Assembly (NCBI GenBank): GCA_027475525.1
Contig: JAMWFC010000038.1
Location: 1 to 64,000, forward strand
Length of the DNA stretch: 64,000 bases
Direction: 5' to 3'
From: Macrolepiota albuminosa
Taxonomy: Eukaryota > Basidiomycota > Agaricomycetes > Agaricales > Agaricaceae
Below the pieces are notes generated by a model, which had not been told where the DNA came from, did no database searches, and saw only the letters and a list, made by a program, of their open reading frames with translations. Positions 52,619 to 64,000 of this stretch are shown here, piece by piece (position 1 is the first letter of the stretch; each line of letters opens with the position of its first letter). The position numbers were made by a program, and so were the translations under genes.

Positions 52619-55437
52619 GTCGAAGTAGATTATTGGTTTATGTCAACACAAGGATTGATCGTGCTCATAATTTGTACAGTGATCGTCAACGCCTATAAAA
52701 GTCGCAATATGCTGAATTGAATTGGGACGCTTGCAAAACTTTGTAAATAAAATTAGAGACTGTCTTGTATTCAGAGTTCGCTCAATGTCGCAAAATTTCC
52801 TGGTGCCTGGTCAGGTAAAACAGAATTAGGTGAAATCAGACCCTCATGCTCTTAATCGGGCCTGATTACAAAATATTTCAATACTGCAGAAGATAGATTC
52901 CCTTCTCTAATGACTGGCAATTTTGAATTTATTTTCTTTGCAAATAGACAGCATGGGACTAAACATTCTCTCTAATAGTGGTTCATGTATAGAGAATGTT
53001 GAAGATGTAAATTAAGCTCCTTTGGCAGTGAGCCTCAGGCAGGCTTGAGTGCAGCAGGGCAGTGTTTGTTTTTAACGAGTTTCCAGTAGAATGAAACTGT
53101 GCTCAATCCTCGATGTGGTGAGAGTTAGGCAGGACCTGTGACCATAGAGTTTTGATTTCTTGTGATAAACAGGGTCCACATGGATGGTTGTCATGGTAGC
53201 TTGGCATCTTAAATATCACTATATAGAGTGGTTGCTGTTCAGAAAATGTGTAAGCCTGCTCTTCAAGTCTGAGACTAGCACAGAACCACATTGTCTTGTT
53301 TAATACATAAATGTGCAGAAAATAGAGAAGTCAGGAAAAAGAAGGGACTCCTAAGTGAGTTGCATGCTCCTGTAAATGTGAAGTTCCATTCAAATATGCA
53401 GCTATAATAATGTGTGCATCAAAGAAGGAAATGAATAGATGGCAGCATTCAACTAATTGTGGACTATTTGTGTAACGAGGAGGCCATGCTCATTGTGCCA
53501 CTCTCGAATTGCATCACACCTTGCCGACACCGTCAAATGTCGGTATGCCATTATTTCTTGACAATACTACAGCAGTGATATGGCACTCCCTGCGACGTCT
53601 ACGTCAATTATCCATGGAGAATGCGAGTTTGTGGCCTTTGGGGACAACACAGAATTTTATGTTTGCTGCTCCGCTCTGTCAGAAGCTATCTTGCGATTCG
53701 ATAACCCAATTCTCAGCTTTACGCTTAGAAAAATACAAAAACGCCAGAGCTCTGGCGTCGGAGAGAGAGAAAACCTCAATAGCTACTCACTGATTATGTC
53801 TTTGATGCCGCTCTTTCAGCAAATGCTGGGCAATGCTTGCTACTGACCCAACCGGCTGTCTCCAGCGGCATGTCATAACTCAGAACTCTGAGCGTGGAAG
53901 TCCGTGGATACTCGTTCGTTGATTTCGTGGGTTTGTCCTATTTCCTGAGAATATACGGATATACTAAATTCCCGAGAAGTCAGCTGGGCGCTTATTCAAC
54001 TTCCTGCTTGTCAAAACGACAGTGACGCGGGACGGGCCATCATAATGTGGCGCCAACATTAGAGCAGGTAAATTTCGAGACCCAAGTTGTAGTAGTGGTG
54101 CGCCACGAAGCGTTGGTAAGTACTTATGCGAAGAGAATGTCTTCTCTGTCTTCTCCCCGCGCGCGCGGGGCGAGGTCCGATCGGCCGTTGATCGACCGCG
54201 ATCGATATTGATCATCGATCATCGACGACACACATGATCTTTATTTAGGTTTTGCGTTATCTCCGACGTATTCGCCTCATGCAGGAGAACCTGTTATAGG
54301 ATGCCAACAATGTGTACAGATCAGCCTCAACTTGGACTGGAACTTCGAGGAAATAGTGTTGTGCCAATTCTATTGTGTAGTCACCACTGCGCAGAGACGG
54401 AAGGCCTGGATTACGAGAAATTATGTAGCATGGCCAGTGATGGAAGGAGGTATATCGGTAGTTCTCATTAGACCATACTAGGGCTGGGCTGATATAGCCT
54501 ACTCTTTCCCAAGACACGCCCAAATGTGGACATGATTACACGCCTTTCTTTCACGTCCTTACCTTATCTTCCCCATCGGGTCTCTTCAATGCTTGTTGCT
54601 ACAGTCATCACTCCATTGCAGATTGATTACTGCGCATAAGAGATGGAATACATGGAAACGAAGACTTAGATAACAGAATGATGATGGATCGGTGGTTCTC
54701 AGTGACTGGCCGTACCGCGCCCGGCGGGACCGAGCTAGTTGATATATAAATTAATCCTCCTCAAGACAATTGTGTAGATGCTACGTATAATTCTTTGGCT
54801 AGTATATCAATCCTCACGCCTTTATTTCGCGTCCTTTACATACCACAAACTGGTCTCTTCAATGCTAGTGTCACAGGACAATACCATTCTGCGGCACTTC
54901 CCACACACACCGAGTCACCCATACAAGAGGACAAAAGGTTCCACGTCTGCTCCACGAGTCATTGCGGCTATTACCCTGTCAGGCGGTCAGACTCCGACTC
55001 CATGTGCACCTCCAACTTGTCTTTGATTGATGATCGCAGTCCGACTCGGTGCCCTTATCATTTTTATCGATCTTATTACTTTGCTGCAAAAAAACATGAG
55101 ATATCTGATTTCAAAGAGGGCGGCACGATGGACGCCACAGATTGACAGTTTGCCGCTCGTGCGCCCATGGCACCTTTGAGAATATCAGAAGATGATCCTT
55201 ATCAAATACATCAATTTGTCCTTGCGGCCGAAGTCGTCTCCAGGGGTGAATGATGAGAAAACGGAAGTTTCTCCCGGTCTGCTGCGCTCGGGCTGTGTTT
55301 ACCATTGTTCCTCTCCATCCGCGATAGGAAAGACCCCTTCTTTCGAAAATGATAAAAGGCGGAAGCCTTGACGTTTTCTTTACCAACGAACCATTAACTT
55401 TCACCAAGCCTTTCAACTACCTCGCCTCTCAATAAGC
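52619..55437. other. Gene-poor AT-rich region
   Basis: About 2.8 kb with no gene I can support. Open frames at 53580-53846, 54257-54523 and 54795-55145 lack recognisable domains. A diverged repeat pairs about 54541-54600 with 54817-54875 (ACGCCTTT...GGTCTCTTCAATGCT). 54170-54230 is dense in GATC and ATCGAT palindromes. The last 200 bases are CT-rich and probably promoter for the metallothionein. Confidence 0.45.
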
Positions 55438-55654
55438 ATGTTCACAGTTAGTCGTCCCCTCTACCTCACATATGCGAGCATGCTCTGACAAACCATCTCT
55501 GATAGTCCGTCTCTGTTCCTTCCAACGCCAACTGCGGCGACGCCTCCCACTGCCACTGCGTAGATGCGTATGTCCAACTTAGCTATATCTCTTACATCAT
55601 GCTCATTTATCTCCACGTAGTTGCGAATGCCAGAAGGGCAGCTGCAAGTGCTAA
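55438..55654 (+). CDS. Metallothionein, 34 residues, three exons
   Basis: Metal-binding peptide for Cu/Zn/Cd buffering. Exons 55438-55446, 55506-55567 and 55621-55654 have GT...AG introns (GTTAGT...GATAG; GTATGT...CGTAG). They join to 105 nt, 34 codons plus TAA. The protein begins MFTSVSVPSNANC, continues GDASHCHCVDACEC and ends QKGSCKC. Seven cysteines fall as C-x5-C-x-C-x3-C-x-C-x4-C-x-C, close to basidiomycete metallothioneins. It has no aromatic residue after Phe2. It is too small for ordinary gene finding; the join rests on cysteine spacing and frame. Confidence 0.75.
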
Positions 55655-55776
55655 AGCTATAACCAATCTTCGCACACTGTTCACGCTCCATTCGACCTAT
55701 TCTTCCTGACAAACAAAGAAACAACCAATGGAGGCTCTCAATCAATTTCATTATGGACTAGTCAATATATAAAATG

Positions 55777-57615
55777 TTATATAAATCCAATTTCGTCCGC
55801 GTGCCCTTGATATATGTATAGATGGCTGGTCGTGAGTCCTGGTGCCGTGTGCAAGCTCAACTCCTCTTGGTCAAAGAAAGAAGGTAGCTTGTGAGTCATC
55901 GTGGAGTCGAGAGAACGAGCCAAGGCTGAGTTAACGTGGGTCAGAAGATGGTCGACCTCGATGAGCTGCCTCCGTCTCGGGCAATGCTTCGAAAGCACCA
56001 TCAGAACTTCTGAAGATGATCTGAACCGAGCGCAAAACTGTACCTATGTAGCTTCTCATCACCGCTTACGATCGCAGAATTCTCCAATGACCCCCATTTG
56101 GCGGTCGGATCACAGTCCCTTATTGGGATCATGTATAATGCGACCACCGGCGGCTCTAAAAGAGGGCTCAGACCTCATGTGTTCTACGGTATTGAGCAAA
56201 GGATCAAGTGACGCAAGTTCGTCTTTTATTGCATTCCGTGCAAACGTGTCCAGTTCTTTTGATAGGGTCGACGTTATTTTCTGTGTGAAACTTCAGCTCA
56301 AACCATCAATTCATTCCAAAAACACGTGCCTTGATCTTTCCATCAACCTTAAGGACTAATTCACCGAATGAAGGGAACAAATTTGTTGGCGGAATTCCGA
56401 GTACTCCACCATTCGTGAGCCCACCTGCGCCATTTATTGGGTTTGCAATATTCCACAGACTGCTGCTCATGTCCTCGGGGTTACCGTATAGTGGGTGGTA
56501 TTGTGTGCTTGGTGTTGAGTGCTGGATAGCATTGACACTGCCGTTCGGGGCATTATCGCCAGATAGTATGTAAGAAACCCCTGGATGAGGCGAAAGAAGG
56601 CCGAGAGGGCCCGTCATCTGTTGAGAAGGGTGTGAAAAGGGCGAAGGGCCAAGGATCTTAGAAATTTTGTTGTAGACCTCGGAGATGACGTCAAGAAGGG
56701 AGAGTAGTGTTTGATGGTAGTCGAGAGGAAAGGGCTAATTGGATGTGAGCATTGAATTCTGATAATGGAGTGAAGAACTCACTAGGTGCGGTATCATGAG
56801 ATAGGAGGCATCCAAACTATCTGAAAAGGAGCCAGCGTATTCGTGTCCACCACGTCTACTAATTTTGGGTCTGAAGATGAGTTTGGTTTGTCGCTATGTG
56901 ATTGTCCAATTTCTGTGGCTGCATTGAGAGGCTAAGATGCTCACTATTTTGGACTTGTCACCATCGTCTTTACTTTGATCGAACTCATTTATCGTATTGA
57001 TAAGCCCGCGAAGGAGGTCTTGCGGGGAGTTGATGTCAAGTAGGTTGGCTAGCGACATGCCGAGGATAACATAGCGGGTTGTTCTACATAGTATCAGAAT
57101 CACTGAGCATGAGGTTAACGAGCCGCATACCGTTTCCGAAGTTCAGGATTATTGTTACTGAACTCACGCTCGAGGTCAGCATGTGATATGAGGATGGTAT
57201 GGAACCAATGGCTGCGACTGAGAAGAACAAACACGTTCAATGAATACAGGAGTAATAGCGGCTAATGCTCCACACACCCCTCGTATATGCTGCGTATATA
57301 CGTGAGCTTGATGATCCGCTTCTGGACGAGGTCGCGTAAGTACTCGATAGAGGTACCCTGACCCAGCTGGGGGCTAGCTGCACCATTAGGGTGCGGCAAG
57401 GCGTTAGAGTCGGCATAGATCGACTGAGCATCAGACTCCTTCACAATGCCGGTGGTCGGTGTGGCAGCACCGCTTGCAGAAGCCCTTGAGGTGCTAGTGG
57501 TACCGATGGGAGACGGCGCGGAAGGAGATATGAAAGAAGCAAGGATATTCTGTGCGGAGGACTTTCTGCGCATAGTCGGGCGTTGCGGGATACTGACTGC
57601 AGTGAACTGCGACAT
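55777..57615 (-). CDS. Conserved-looking protein of unknown function, several exons
   Basis: Starts MSQFTAVSIPQRPTMRRK at 57615. A Ser/Ala-rich low-complexity N-terminus is followed by a helical region: SIEYLRDLVQKRIIKLTYIR, RSHWFHTILISHADLE, TTRYVILGMSLANLLDI, PQDLLRGLINTINEFDQSK, FPLDYHQTLLSLLDVISEVYNKISKIL. Later come LGIPPTNLFPSFGELVLKVDGKI, STLSKELDTFARNAIKDELASLDPLL and, less surely, LIEVDHLLTHVNSALARSL. Introns at GTGTGTGG...CAG and GTATGCGG...TAG keep frame. The 3' end is uncertain: frames after about 56130 need an unproven intron. I do not recognise the family. It shares a 138-bp divergent promoter with NTF2. Confidence 0.55.
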
Positions 57616-57694
57616 GTCTCCGTATAAATTTACTGTTACAGCTTGAAATCAATCTGATGGGAGGCTGGCCTGGTTGTTGTCCTGGGTTCATGGT

Positions 57695-57700
57695 CACGTG
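57695..57700. promoter_or_regulatory. CACGTG box in the NTF2 divergent promoter
   Basis: GTCACGTGAG, centred between the two divergent starts at 57615 and 57754. This is a likely bHLH site, inferred from the motif alone. Confidence 0.35.
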
Positions 57701-57753
57701 AGTCCCCATCTTGATCTGCGATCGTTGTTCGTCCTTGACTTTCTCTGCTCACC

Positions 57754-58341
57754 ATGGCCGACATGAATAACATCGCGAAGCAATTCACTGACTTCTATTA
57801 CTCCACTTTCGACTCTGATCGCTCTTCCCTCGGCTCTCTCTATGTTGGTTTCCTTCCTGCTCCTGCCGATCTTTCTATCTTATTTTTCTTTTTCTCGTCT
57901 AGCGTCCAGAGTCCATGCTGACGTGGGAGGGCACGCCCATCGCTGGAAGCACCGCGATCTCTGAGAAACTCACTGTATGGGATCTCCAGAACCTCTCAAG
58001 GCATTTCTGACAATGCTTTCCAGAATCTGCCCTTTTCCAAGGTGCAGCACAAAGTGACCACCTTGGACGCGCAACCCTCTTCACCCACTGTCGCAAGCCT
58101 TATCGTCAGCGTCACTGGACTCCTTGTCGTGCGTTTATGCTCTATATTTGACTTTTTCGCGTCAATTCACCCCAACTCTGAAAGGTCGACGACAGTACGA
58201 ACCCCCTCCAGTTCAGCCAAATCTTCCAGCTCATCCCCGATGGTTCAAGCTACTACGTGTACGTACCTCTCAAATAGTACTCCTGGCGTATTCTGAAAAT
58301 TTCACAGGTACAACGACATTTTCCGCCTCAACTACGGCTAG
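57754..58341 (+). CDS. NTF2: Nuclear transport factor 2
   Basis: Carries RanGDP into the nucleus through the pore. Five exons give 124 residues, the family's usual length. [20 protein letters not shown], then [35 protein letters not shown] and a strand [13 protein letters not shown]. The C-terminus is [26 protein letters not shown]. The Asp in [10 protein letters not shown] and the hydrophobic pocket residues are present. All introns are GT...AG, and the frame is intact to TAG 58339-58341. Confidence 0.95.
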
Positions 58342-58692
58342 ATCGGGTCTTATCTCAATTCTTTATCTGGAGATCAGTAGAAGAATCGATTTGCCCTACT
58401 GGCAAAGCTTTTGTTGAGATATTTTTTTTTATTAGAATTAGTCTTTTTATTTACCAGAAGATTCGACGTATATGACGCGAGGATGATCTTTCTTCATCAA
58501 TCATGTTGTGAACACTTCTGTCATTTCTACATTCATCGTTGGTGAGATTGAAACTAAATTAAAAGGTCGACGCAATCTACAAGCTGGGACACGTTATATG
58601 TCAGTTCTAAATTTCGCAATCGAGTGACTGGGTGATATTCAAATTGTCAAAGGAATCTATATACTAGCCGATGTGGATGCAGAACACGGGGT
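58342..58692. other. Convergent intergenic region
   Basis: Between NTF2 and the GH88 gene 3' ends. A T10 run sits near 58424. Nothing else seen. Confidence 0.5.
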
Positions 58693-60353
58693 TCATAGAC
58701 ACTTAGAACATTCCACGAGCTGTTTGGAGATGAGTTCGTTGCCCACCTTGATGAAAAAATAATCACCTAGTCACAAAGATTAGAACATTCCACGAGCTGT
58801 TTGGAGATGAGTTCGTTGCCCACCTTGATGAAAAAATAATCACCTAGTCACAAAGATGGGTTCAATTCAAGTATACTCAAAAGAATACCAAACTTACTAT
58901 ATATCGATCCGATCATTGCATTTCCTGCAGGTTTGTTCACTGTCGCATTAGATAAAAGACTCTCCCAAGCCGGTGCCCATGCGAGAGAGGTGATAGCGTC
59001 TATGATCTTGTGAAGATAAGCGTCCGAGTTACAGTGCATCATACATGAAATCAAGTATACCTGCGTTGCTGAATCCGTATAAGATGCCACATTGGTTTCA
59101 TAGATCTCGTAACGCGCAAGGAGAAGGAGGGCGGCTGCACCAATTAATGCAGCTGAAGAATCAGGAGGCCGAGGGGCTGGGACGAGAGGGGCATCAAAAT
59201 CCCTGCATTGCTAGTGTCAAAATCAAGAATAATTGGAAGATTTTTGATTCACCATGGAACAATGCCGTCGTCGGGAATGTGGTTTATAAAGTAGTCCGCG
59301 AGAAGACGCGCTGTTTCAAGGTACTTTTTGTCACCTGTAAGCCTAAACACTAACAAAAAAAATACACTCTGTGTTAATTGACCGATCCAGCGAAGCTGAA
59401 CAGGACTTTGCCTTACTGTTTGCAAACCCATACAGACCCCATGCCTGACCGCGTGACCAGGTGCTATCATCTGAATATCCTTGTATCGTTCGTTTTCTGA
59501 CCACCTCCCCTGTAGTCGAGTCGTACTCAACCATTTGCCACGTCGAGCCTGAGTGATAGCACTTGACTCAACCAACGTAAGCATATACACATTCATGAGA
59601 ATGCTCACCATCATCCCGGATATGATTCCTCATCGTGGTATCTGCATGGCTTATGGCCATATCGTAAAAAGTCGAATTACCTGTGAAATTCGTGGCGAGA
59701 ATCAAAATTTCTAGGTTCATCATAACGTCAATGATGACTTTCTAGATTTAGCATTATCATAACTATAGTTTATTCAATGAAGAACATTCTACCAACATAG
59801 GGATTTGAACCGTCCCAACTTCTTGTGCAACCAACGGCAGGGTTGAAGCGATCTGCCAAAATTTCAGCGAAGTCTACTACCGCGGCCTGTGCGGTTGTAT
59901 TGTCCGGATTTCTGTGTCAATTTGAGAGACAAGGTCTATCGCTTCAAGCTTGTTGCTCACGTACATTGCGAGCTCCTCTAAAAAAGAAATTAAAAACGCC
60001 CGATCGTGGTCGGGAGTGTCTTTGGGCTCCGCCGGTATCAGATTGCCAGTTGCAGAGCGTCCCAAATTCAACCAATCAACCATACCAAGAGCATTGGCGG
60101 GAGTTGGTGGACAAAGTGTGCTTCGCTCATTGAGGGCGTAGAGGGTAGCGGGGAAGAAACCACTCGACCACGCATTGGGCGTGAAGTATTGCCATGTACC
60201 TGAAGTGTCAGTGTACTGTGGGTAAAGGAATGGGTTCGTGTTGAATTTGTTGAATGTTGCTCGGATTTTTAAAGGGACAAGAGGGGAGAAGAGCTCGGAG
60301 GGGAGGGAAACGGTGGTGACAATGAGAAAGCTCAGAACAAGGATAGGACGCAT
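58693..60353 (-). CDS. Secreted GH88-type unsaturated glucuronyl hydrolase
   Basis: Would cleave unsaturated uronyl ends left by polysaccharide lyases. ATG at 60353, signal peptide MRPILVLSFLIVTTVSLPSE. The (alpha/alpha)6 barrel is followed by GTWQYFTPNAWSSGFFPATLYALNE, DTPDHDRAF (family catalytic-Asp region), FAEILADRFNPAVGCTRSWD, VIIDVMMNLE, SHADTTMRNHIRDDGSTW, GEVVRKRTIQGYSDDSTWSRGQAWGLYGFAN, DYFINHIPDDGIVPWDFDAP and RPPDSSAA. The last exon is GDYFFIKVGNELISKQ. About nine exons, all junctions in frame. The last exon lies in the 77-bp duplication; with one copy it ends CSKCL at TGA 58693, otherwise at a TAG inside the repeat. Confidence 0.87.
58703..58856. repeat. Perfect 77-bp tandem duplication at the GH88 3' end
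   Basis: 58703-58779 is repeated at 58780-58856 (each begins TTAGAACATTCCACGAGC). It carries the last exon of the GH88 gene, so the exon appears twice. Third example of a 77-bp period in this window. Confidence 0.9.
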
Positions 60354-60981
60354 CTCGCGGGGCGGAACCGAACGATGAATGTGACTTTATATTTGGAGCC
60401 GTTGTAAACGGGTGTTGCCATAAGGTGTGGCGCGCTTCTGAAATGCCCACGTAAACGTAAATGAGCCGAATAGACACCAGACCACGGTGATGTCATGATA
60501 TAGCAGGATTGATGAAAGTGTCCTTGACTTATATCTTCCATCCATCACTCTCACTTTGATGTTTCGACTTGTTGAGGCGTGTGCGGTGAGCTTCAATAAA
60601 TTGCAGTGAGCAGGTGAGTATCACCTTAAAGTTTCTGCATGCTTTTTGGTATCTACTGTCGTATAGGTCCAAGTATTCAATCATTGGGGTGGGCGGAGAA
60701 ACCTATCAAAAAGCCGCTGAGAGAATGGGTTCGCGTTACAGATGTGGCGCGCATGACAGACTCGGAGTTATCTGTCAACTGGGAAAATTTATTAGTCAGC
60801 ATTTACCGTTCATTTACCGTTCTCTCCTCGACCATCAGTTGGAACTCAAATTGCAGATATATAAGAGTGTCATCCAATGTCTCAACCCTTTGTTCTTCTT
60901 TGCTTCTTGCATCGACGTCTGCTACCCCCTCAAGCGCCATCGGTATCTTTTTATTTACAACATAACTACACCTCTGCAATC
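60354..60981. other. Divergent promoter region
   Basis: Between the GH88 gene and the kinase. The open frames here have no domain. CT-rich near the kinase start. Confidence 0.5.
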
Positions 60982-63768
60982 ATGTTCAATTCGTCGTCTT
61001 CGTCGTCTTGCTCAGTCGTACGTTTACCCCTCTTCTCGTTGTTCGGTGGCTGACAGCTACTGTTCTGCCATCTTTTCAAGGTCCCTGAGACTCATTCCCG
61101 CTTATCTCTTGCGGATTTCGAGCTGCTGAAGCTCATTGGCAAGGGTCATAGCGGGCGCGTGTATCTTGCTCGAGATCAGCATTCCGGAGAGCCAGTTGCT
61201 ATCAAGGTCATTAAGAAAGGTCAAGGTCATGACGGTAGCGCATTACACGAACAGCAAATTCAGAGGGATCTGAGTGGCTGCTCGTTCTTACTACCCCTGT
61301 GGGCGTCTTGGCACGATGCAGATAACTTTTATCTCGTCACGGTTCGTTCTTAGCCCCTTTATCTGTTCCTGCTTTTTAAGTCTTCTCCAGCGTTATCTTG
61401 GAGGCCATGACCTAGGTATCAATCTAGCTGTTAAAACCCGGTTTTCGGAAGAGCGCGCACGCTTCTACACGGCAGAATTGGTTAGCCATACAATCTTTCT
61501 ACTCACTAATCTTGCTAAATCACCATTCACTAGCTCATCGCACTTGAGCAGATGAAGATTCATATGGTTTTACACCGGGATATCAAACCTGCAAACATCG
61601 TTTTTACTTCTGACGGTCACATCCGCGTGATCGACCTTGGGCTCGCTACCACGCTCAAAGCATCCCCAAACGCTAATTTGAACTTCATAGCAGACCCAAA
61701 TGCCGTGTCCGGTTCATTTAAGATTAATGACCCAGATTACACATCAGCAGAGCAGGTCGGGACTCCACCTTTCATGTCCCCAGATGTTCACCTTGGACGT
61801 CCATATTCCTTTGAAGCTGACCTGCACGCGCTGGGTGTAACGCTGTATAACATGCTCACTGGCAGAGTGAGTCAATCAATTTCCATATCTTTTCTATTGA
61901 GCTGACTTGAATGGCAGCTTCCTTTCGGAGAGGAGGCACAATCGCAAGACGAAATTCTGGAGGCAGTCTTATGTCAACAGCTGACGTTCCGCTCCGATGA
62001 TGCTGTTTCTCCCGAGGCACGCGATCTTCTAAGTCAATTGCTGCGCAGAGACTCGAAGAAACCGGCTTTTCTTGAGGATGTCATGTGTCATCCCTGGTTC
62101 TACCCAATGTAAGTCTTTAAGACGTCTCACGGTCAGAAAAGCTAATTCCTTTGAAGCCGCTGGGATCAGATTCGGAATCAGGCGATTTCTCCCCGGTGGA
62201 AACCTCACTCGACTCCTCTTCCCAAGAGTACAACCGTGTGCACTTTAACGGAAGGCGCACCATGCTCCCCTGACCCGTACCCTGATTTTACATACATTTC
62301 TCCCGAGTTCCTTGCCCTGCGATCACGAGAGAAGAGCATATGGAAGAAATTAGGCGCGTTATTTTCAGGGCCTGGTGACCGATCGCCGACTCCTGCGACG
62401 CCTCCCGCTTCGCCGGTTCAGTCAGTTCATACTCCCAATTTCAGTTCTGACGCGCCGTCACCGCCACCGAATATCCCTCTTCCGCCCCTGCCTAATCGCG
62501 AAGCAGTGGATCCGATGATTCTAGCTATGCTATCACGTCCGGGCCCCGTACAATTACATTCTCCAGGGGCAGGTGGTGTCCTTCCGCCTCTCATCATCCG
62601 GCAAAAACTTGTTCAGCGCGCTCCTCCACCCGCAGTGCCGCGACCCATACGGGGAGATATGACCAAGATGCCAGAAGTAACTATTACACCACCAGATTCG
62701 GAAGACGAGGTTCAAGAGATGGATTCGCGTGGTTCTCCTCTACGACCTCCCTTCACAGAGGTTTTCGACCAGCACCTCTTATCGCCAATGGATGCTGATC
62801 GGCCAACTTTTAACCCTGTCAAGGTTGGTCCACGAATCAAACTTTCGGCGCCGCCCAAACGGGTCAAGCGGGCGCAGAAAGAGAACGCAGTTGCAGACGG
62901 TCCAACAGATTCACCTTCTCAGGCTCCTCAGCCTCAAGTTCAGGTCGGACCCAAGCTTGCGGTCGTACTCGATTCCACAGTCGCATCTAAGCCCGGGGTA
63001 TCTCGATCTCCGCCCACAGCTGTGTTCATGATACCTCCCAAGGTGGTTCCTCTTCCGACTGGCCTTCCGAACCCCCCTCCTATCCGGATACCACCTCCAG
63101 CGATTTTGAAGCCCAAGGCTATGCCGAAACCGTCCATGAGAACTTCTCCATCTAAGTCTGCGTCACCCAAGGTCAAGCCGGCCTCTAAGGTTCCATCGCA
63201 AGTCCCGAATTCCAGATCTAAGCAACGCCAAGTAATGTTAAGGCGAAGAACGTCTGCGGCAACTCGGACAACCGCTTCCCCGCTGTCGGCTTGTCCCCCT
63301 GACTTTAGTAATGTCCGAGAGGGGATATATCCTCGGGCAATGGTACGGGAGAAAACTCTTTCTCATCCAGCTCTCGCTTTTGCTAATGCAAAGGAGCGCC
63401 CTCAAGATTATCCTCGGCCCCCACAGATGACTGAAGTTAAGTCGGCCTCTATGAAACAGCCTAGCGTTGAGGATATCCTTCCGCTTCCTCTCTCACAGCC
63501 TGGACTTCAGGAAATGCCGAAGAACGTGGCGCTAGTCCCGGTCAATTGTACACGACCTTGCAGCAAAGATATTCAAGTATCTTCTCTCTCGATACCAGAA
63601 TCTTCCTCTCTTGTGGCTGTTGGGGCTGGTTTTGACGGCCATATGATCATGAAAGCTTCAACTGGCTTCAACGATTGGTGCAGCTTTTTCGCGAAGATTT
63701 CGACGGCTCTCCGTTGCCTCTTCTCTTGGGTACGCTCTCGTGGGGCGCCTCCTTTACATCATCTCTAG
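60982..63768 (+). CDS. Ser/Thr protein kinase with long Pro-rich tail, atypical DLG/SPD motifs
   Basis: Six exons (60982-61017, 61081-61341, 61391-61480, 61534-61866, 61918-62108, 62157-63768) give about 840 residues. The kinase domain fills residues about 25-310. Gly loop GKGHSGRVYLA, VAIKVI lysine, HRDIKPANI catalytic loop, VIDLGLAT where DFG is usual, GTPPFMSPDV where APE is usual, and DLHALGVTLYNML. The catalytic Lys, HRD Asp and the metal-binding Asp are kept, so it is probably active. The C-terminal 500 residues are disordered and Pro/Ser/Lys-rich (PTPATPPASPVQS, PPPAILKPKAMPK) with many SP/TP sites. The exact family was not recognised. The start MFNSSSSSSCSV is short before the intron. 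Confidence 0.85.
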
Positions 63769-64000
63769 ATGGCGAGGAACTTGTTCGTCGACTGTTTTTT
63801 TTTTCATTCTCTCGCTCGTCTTCTGGGTTCTTTCTCTCTTTCTTTTTGTCTGGTCTCTCGTCTCTTCTTCTCTTGTCACTGGTCTCTCGTCTCCCTTCTC
63901 GTGACTGATCTCTAGTATCTTCTCTCCTTGTGACTCGTCTCTCGTCTCTTCCCTTCTCTCGATTGGGATCTCGTCTCTTCTCTTTCACACAAGCTGCTTC
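63769..64000. repeat. Pyrimidine-rich low-complexity tract
   Basis: Irregular TCTCGTCTCTTCTTCTC-type repeats, a degenerate (TCTCGTC)n minisatellite on the plus strand, running to the window end. The long minus-strand frame over it is a by-product of the repeat. Confidence 0.6.

Noticed and set aside
59790..59860. tRNA-like T-loop GGATTTGAACC on the plus strand
   Set aside because: The reverse strand codes FNPAVGCTRSWDGSNPY, a conserved GH88 segment in frame with its neighbours. No acceptor stem can be formed around it.
63668..63988. 106-codon minus-strand Arg/Glu-rich frame at the window end
   Set aside because: Translation of a TCTC-type minisatellite. The charged repeats follow from the repeat unit and not from a gene.

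Overview
The window reads as nuclear DNA of a mushroom-forming basidiomycete (Agaricomycetes). The genes are cut by many short introns (about 45-60 bases, GT...AG) and sit on both strands. The mobile elements are DIRS-type and Ty3/gypsy retrotransposons. No bacterial features were seen. I joined exons by hand from splice signals and reading frame, so exon edges are read from sequence and not confirmed by transcripts.

Layout. 0.7-9.2 kb holds metabolic genes: a ferric-chelate reductase (minus), a membrane-anchored Msc7-type aldehyde dehydrogenase (plus) and a flavin-dependent monooxygenase (minus). 10.8-28.2 kb is a three-level nest of retroelements. A decayed DIRS-like tyrosine-recombinase retrotransposon is split by a solo LTR (4-bp target duplication CCGG). 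That LTR is split by a full-length 11.4-kb gypsy element (matching 955-bp LTRs, target duplication CCAC) carrying gag and pol on the minus strand and an unusual spliced zinc-cluster gene on the plus strand. 28.2-30.7 kb is AT-rich relic DNA with a foldback element. 30.7-36.2 kb holds HSP90 with upstream heat-shock elements, a small unknown gene and phosphoserine aminotransferase. 36.3-38.6 kb carries four tRNA-Ser(GCU) genes with introns of 0, 32, 21 and 8 nt.

38.7-45.0 kb holds broken copies of two housekeeping genes, TRAPPII subunit TRS130/TRAPPC10 (minus) and DEAD-box helicase RRP3/DDX47 (plus). An intact 2-oxoglutarate oxygenase follows. 46.7-52.1 kb is a local duplication: two copies of an unknown multi-pass membrane protein gene, and a linker-histone-domain gene whose 3' tail is also present as a relic beside the first membrane copy. 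52.4-52.6 kb is a 3' fragment of triosephosphate isomerase. 55.4 kb holds a tiny three-exon metallothionein gene. Then come an unknown conserved-looking gene divergent from NTF2, a secreted GH88-type hydrolase, and a Ser/Thr kinase with altered DFG and APE motifs.

Caution on the assembly: three unrelated places carry a perfect tandem duplication of exactly 77 bp (30797, 39221, 58703). Equal lengths at unrelated sites suggest unmerged k=77 contig joins rather than biology. They affect the HSP90 upstream region, TRS130 and the last exon of the GH88 gene.
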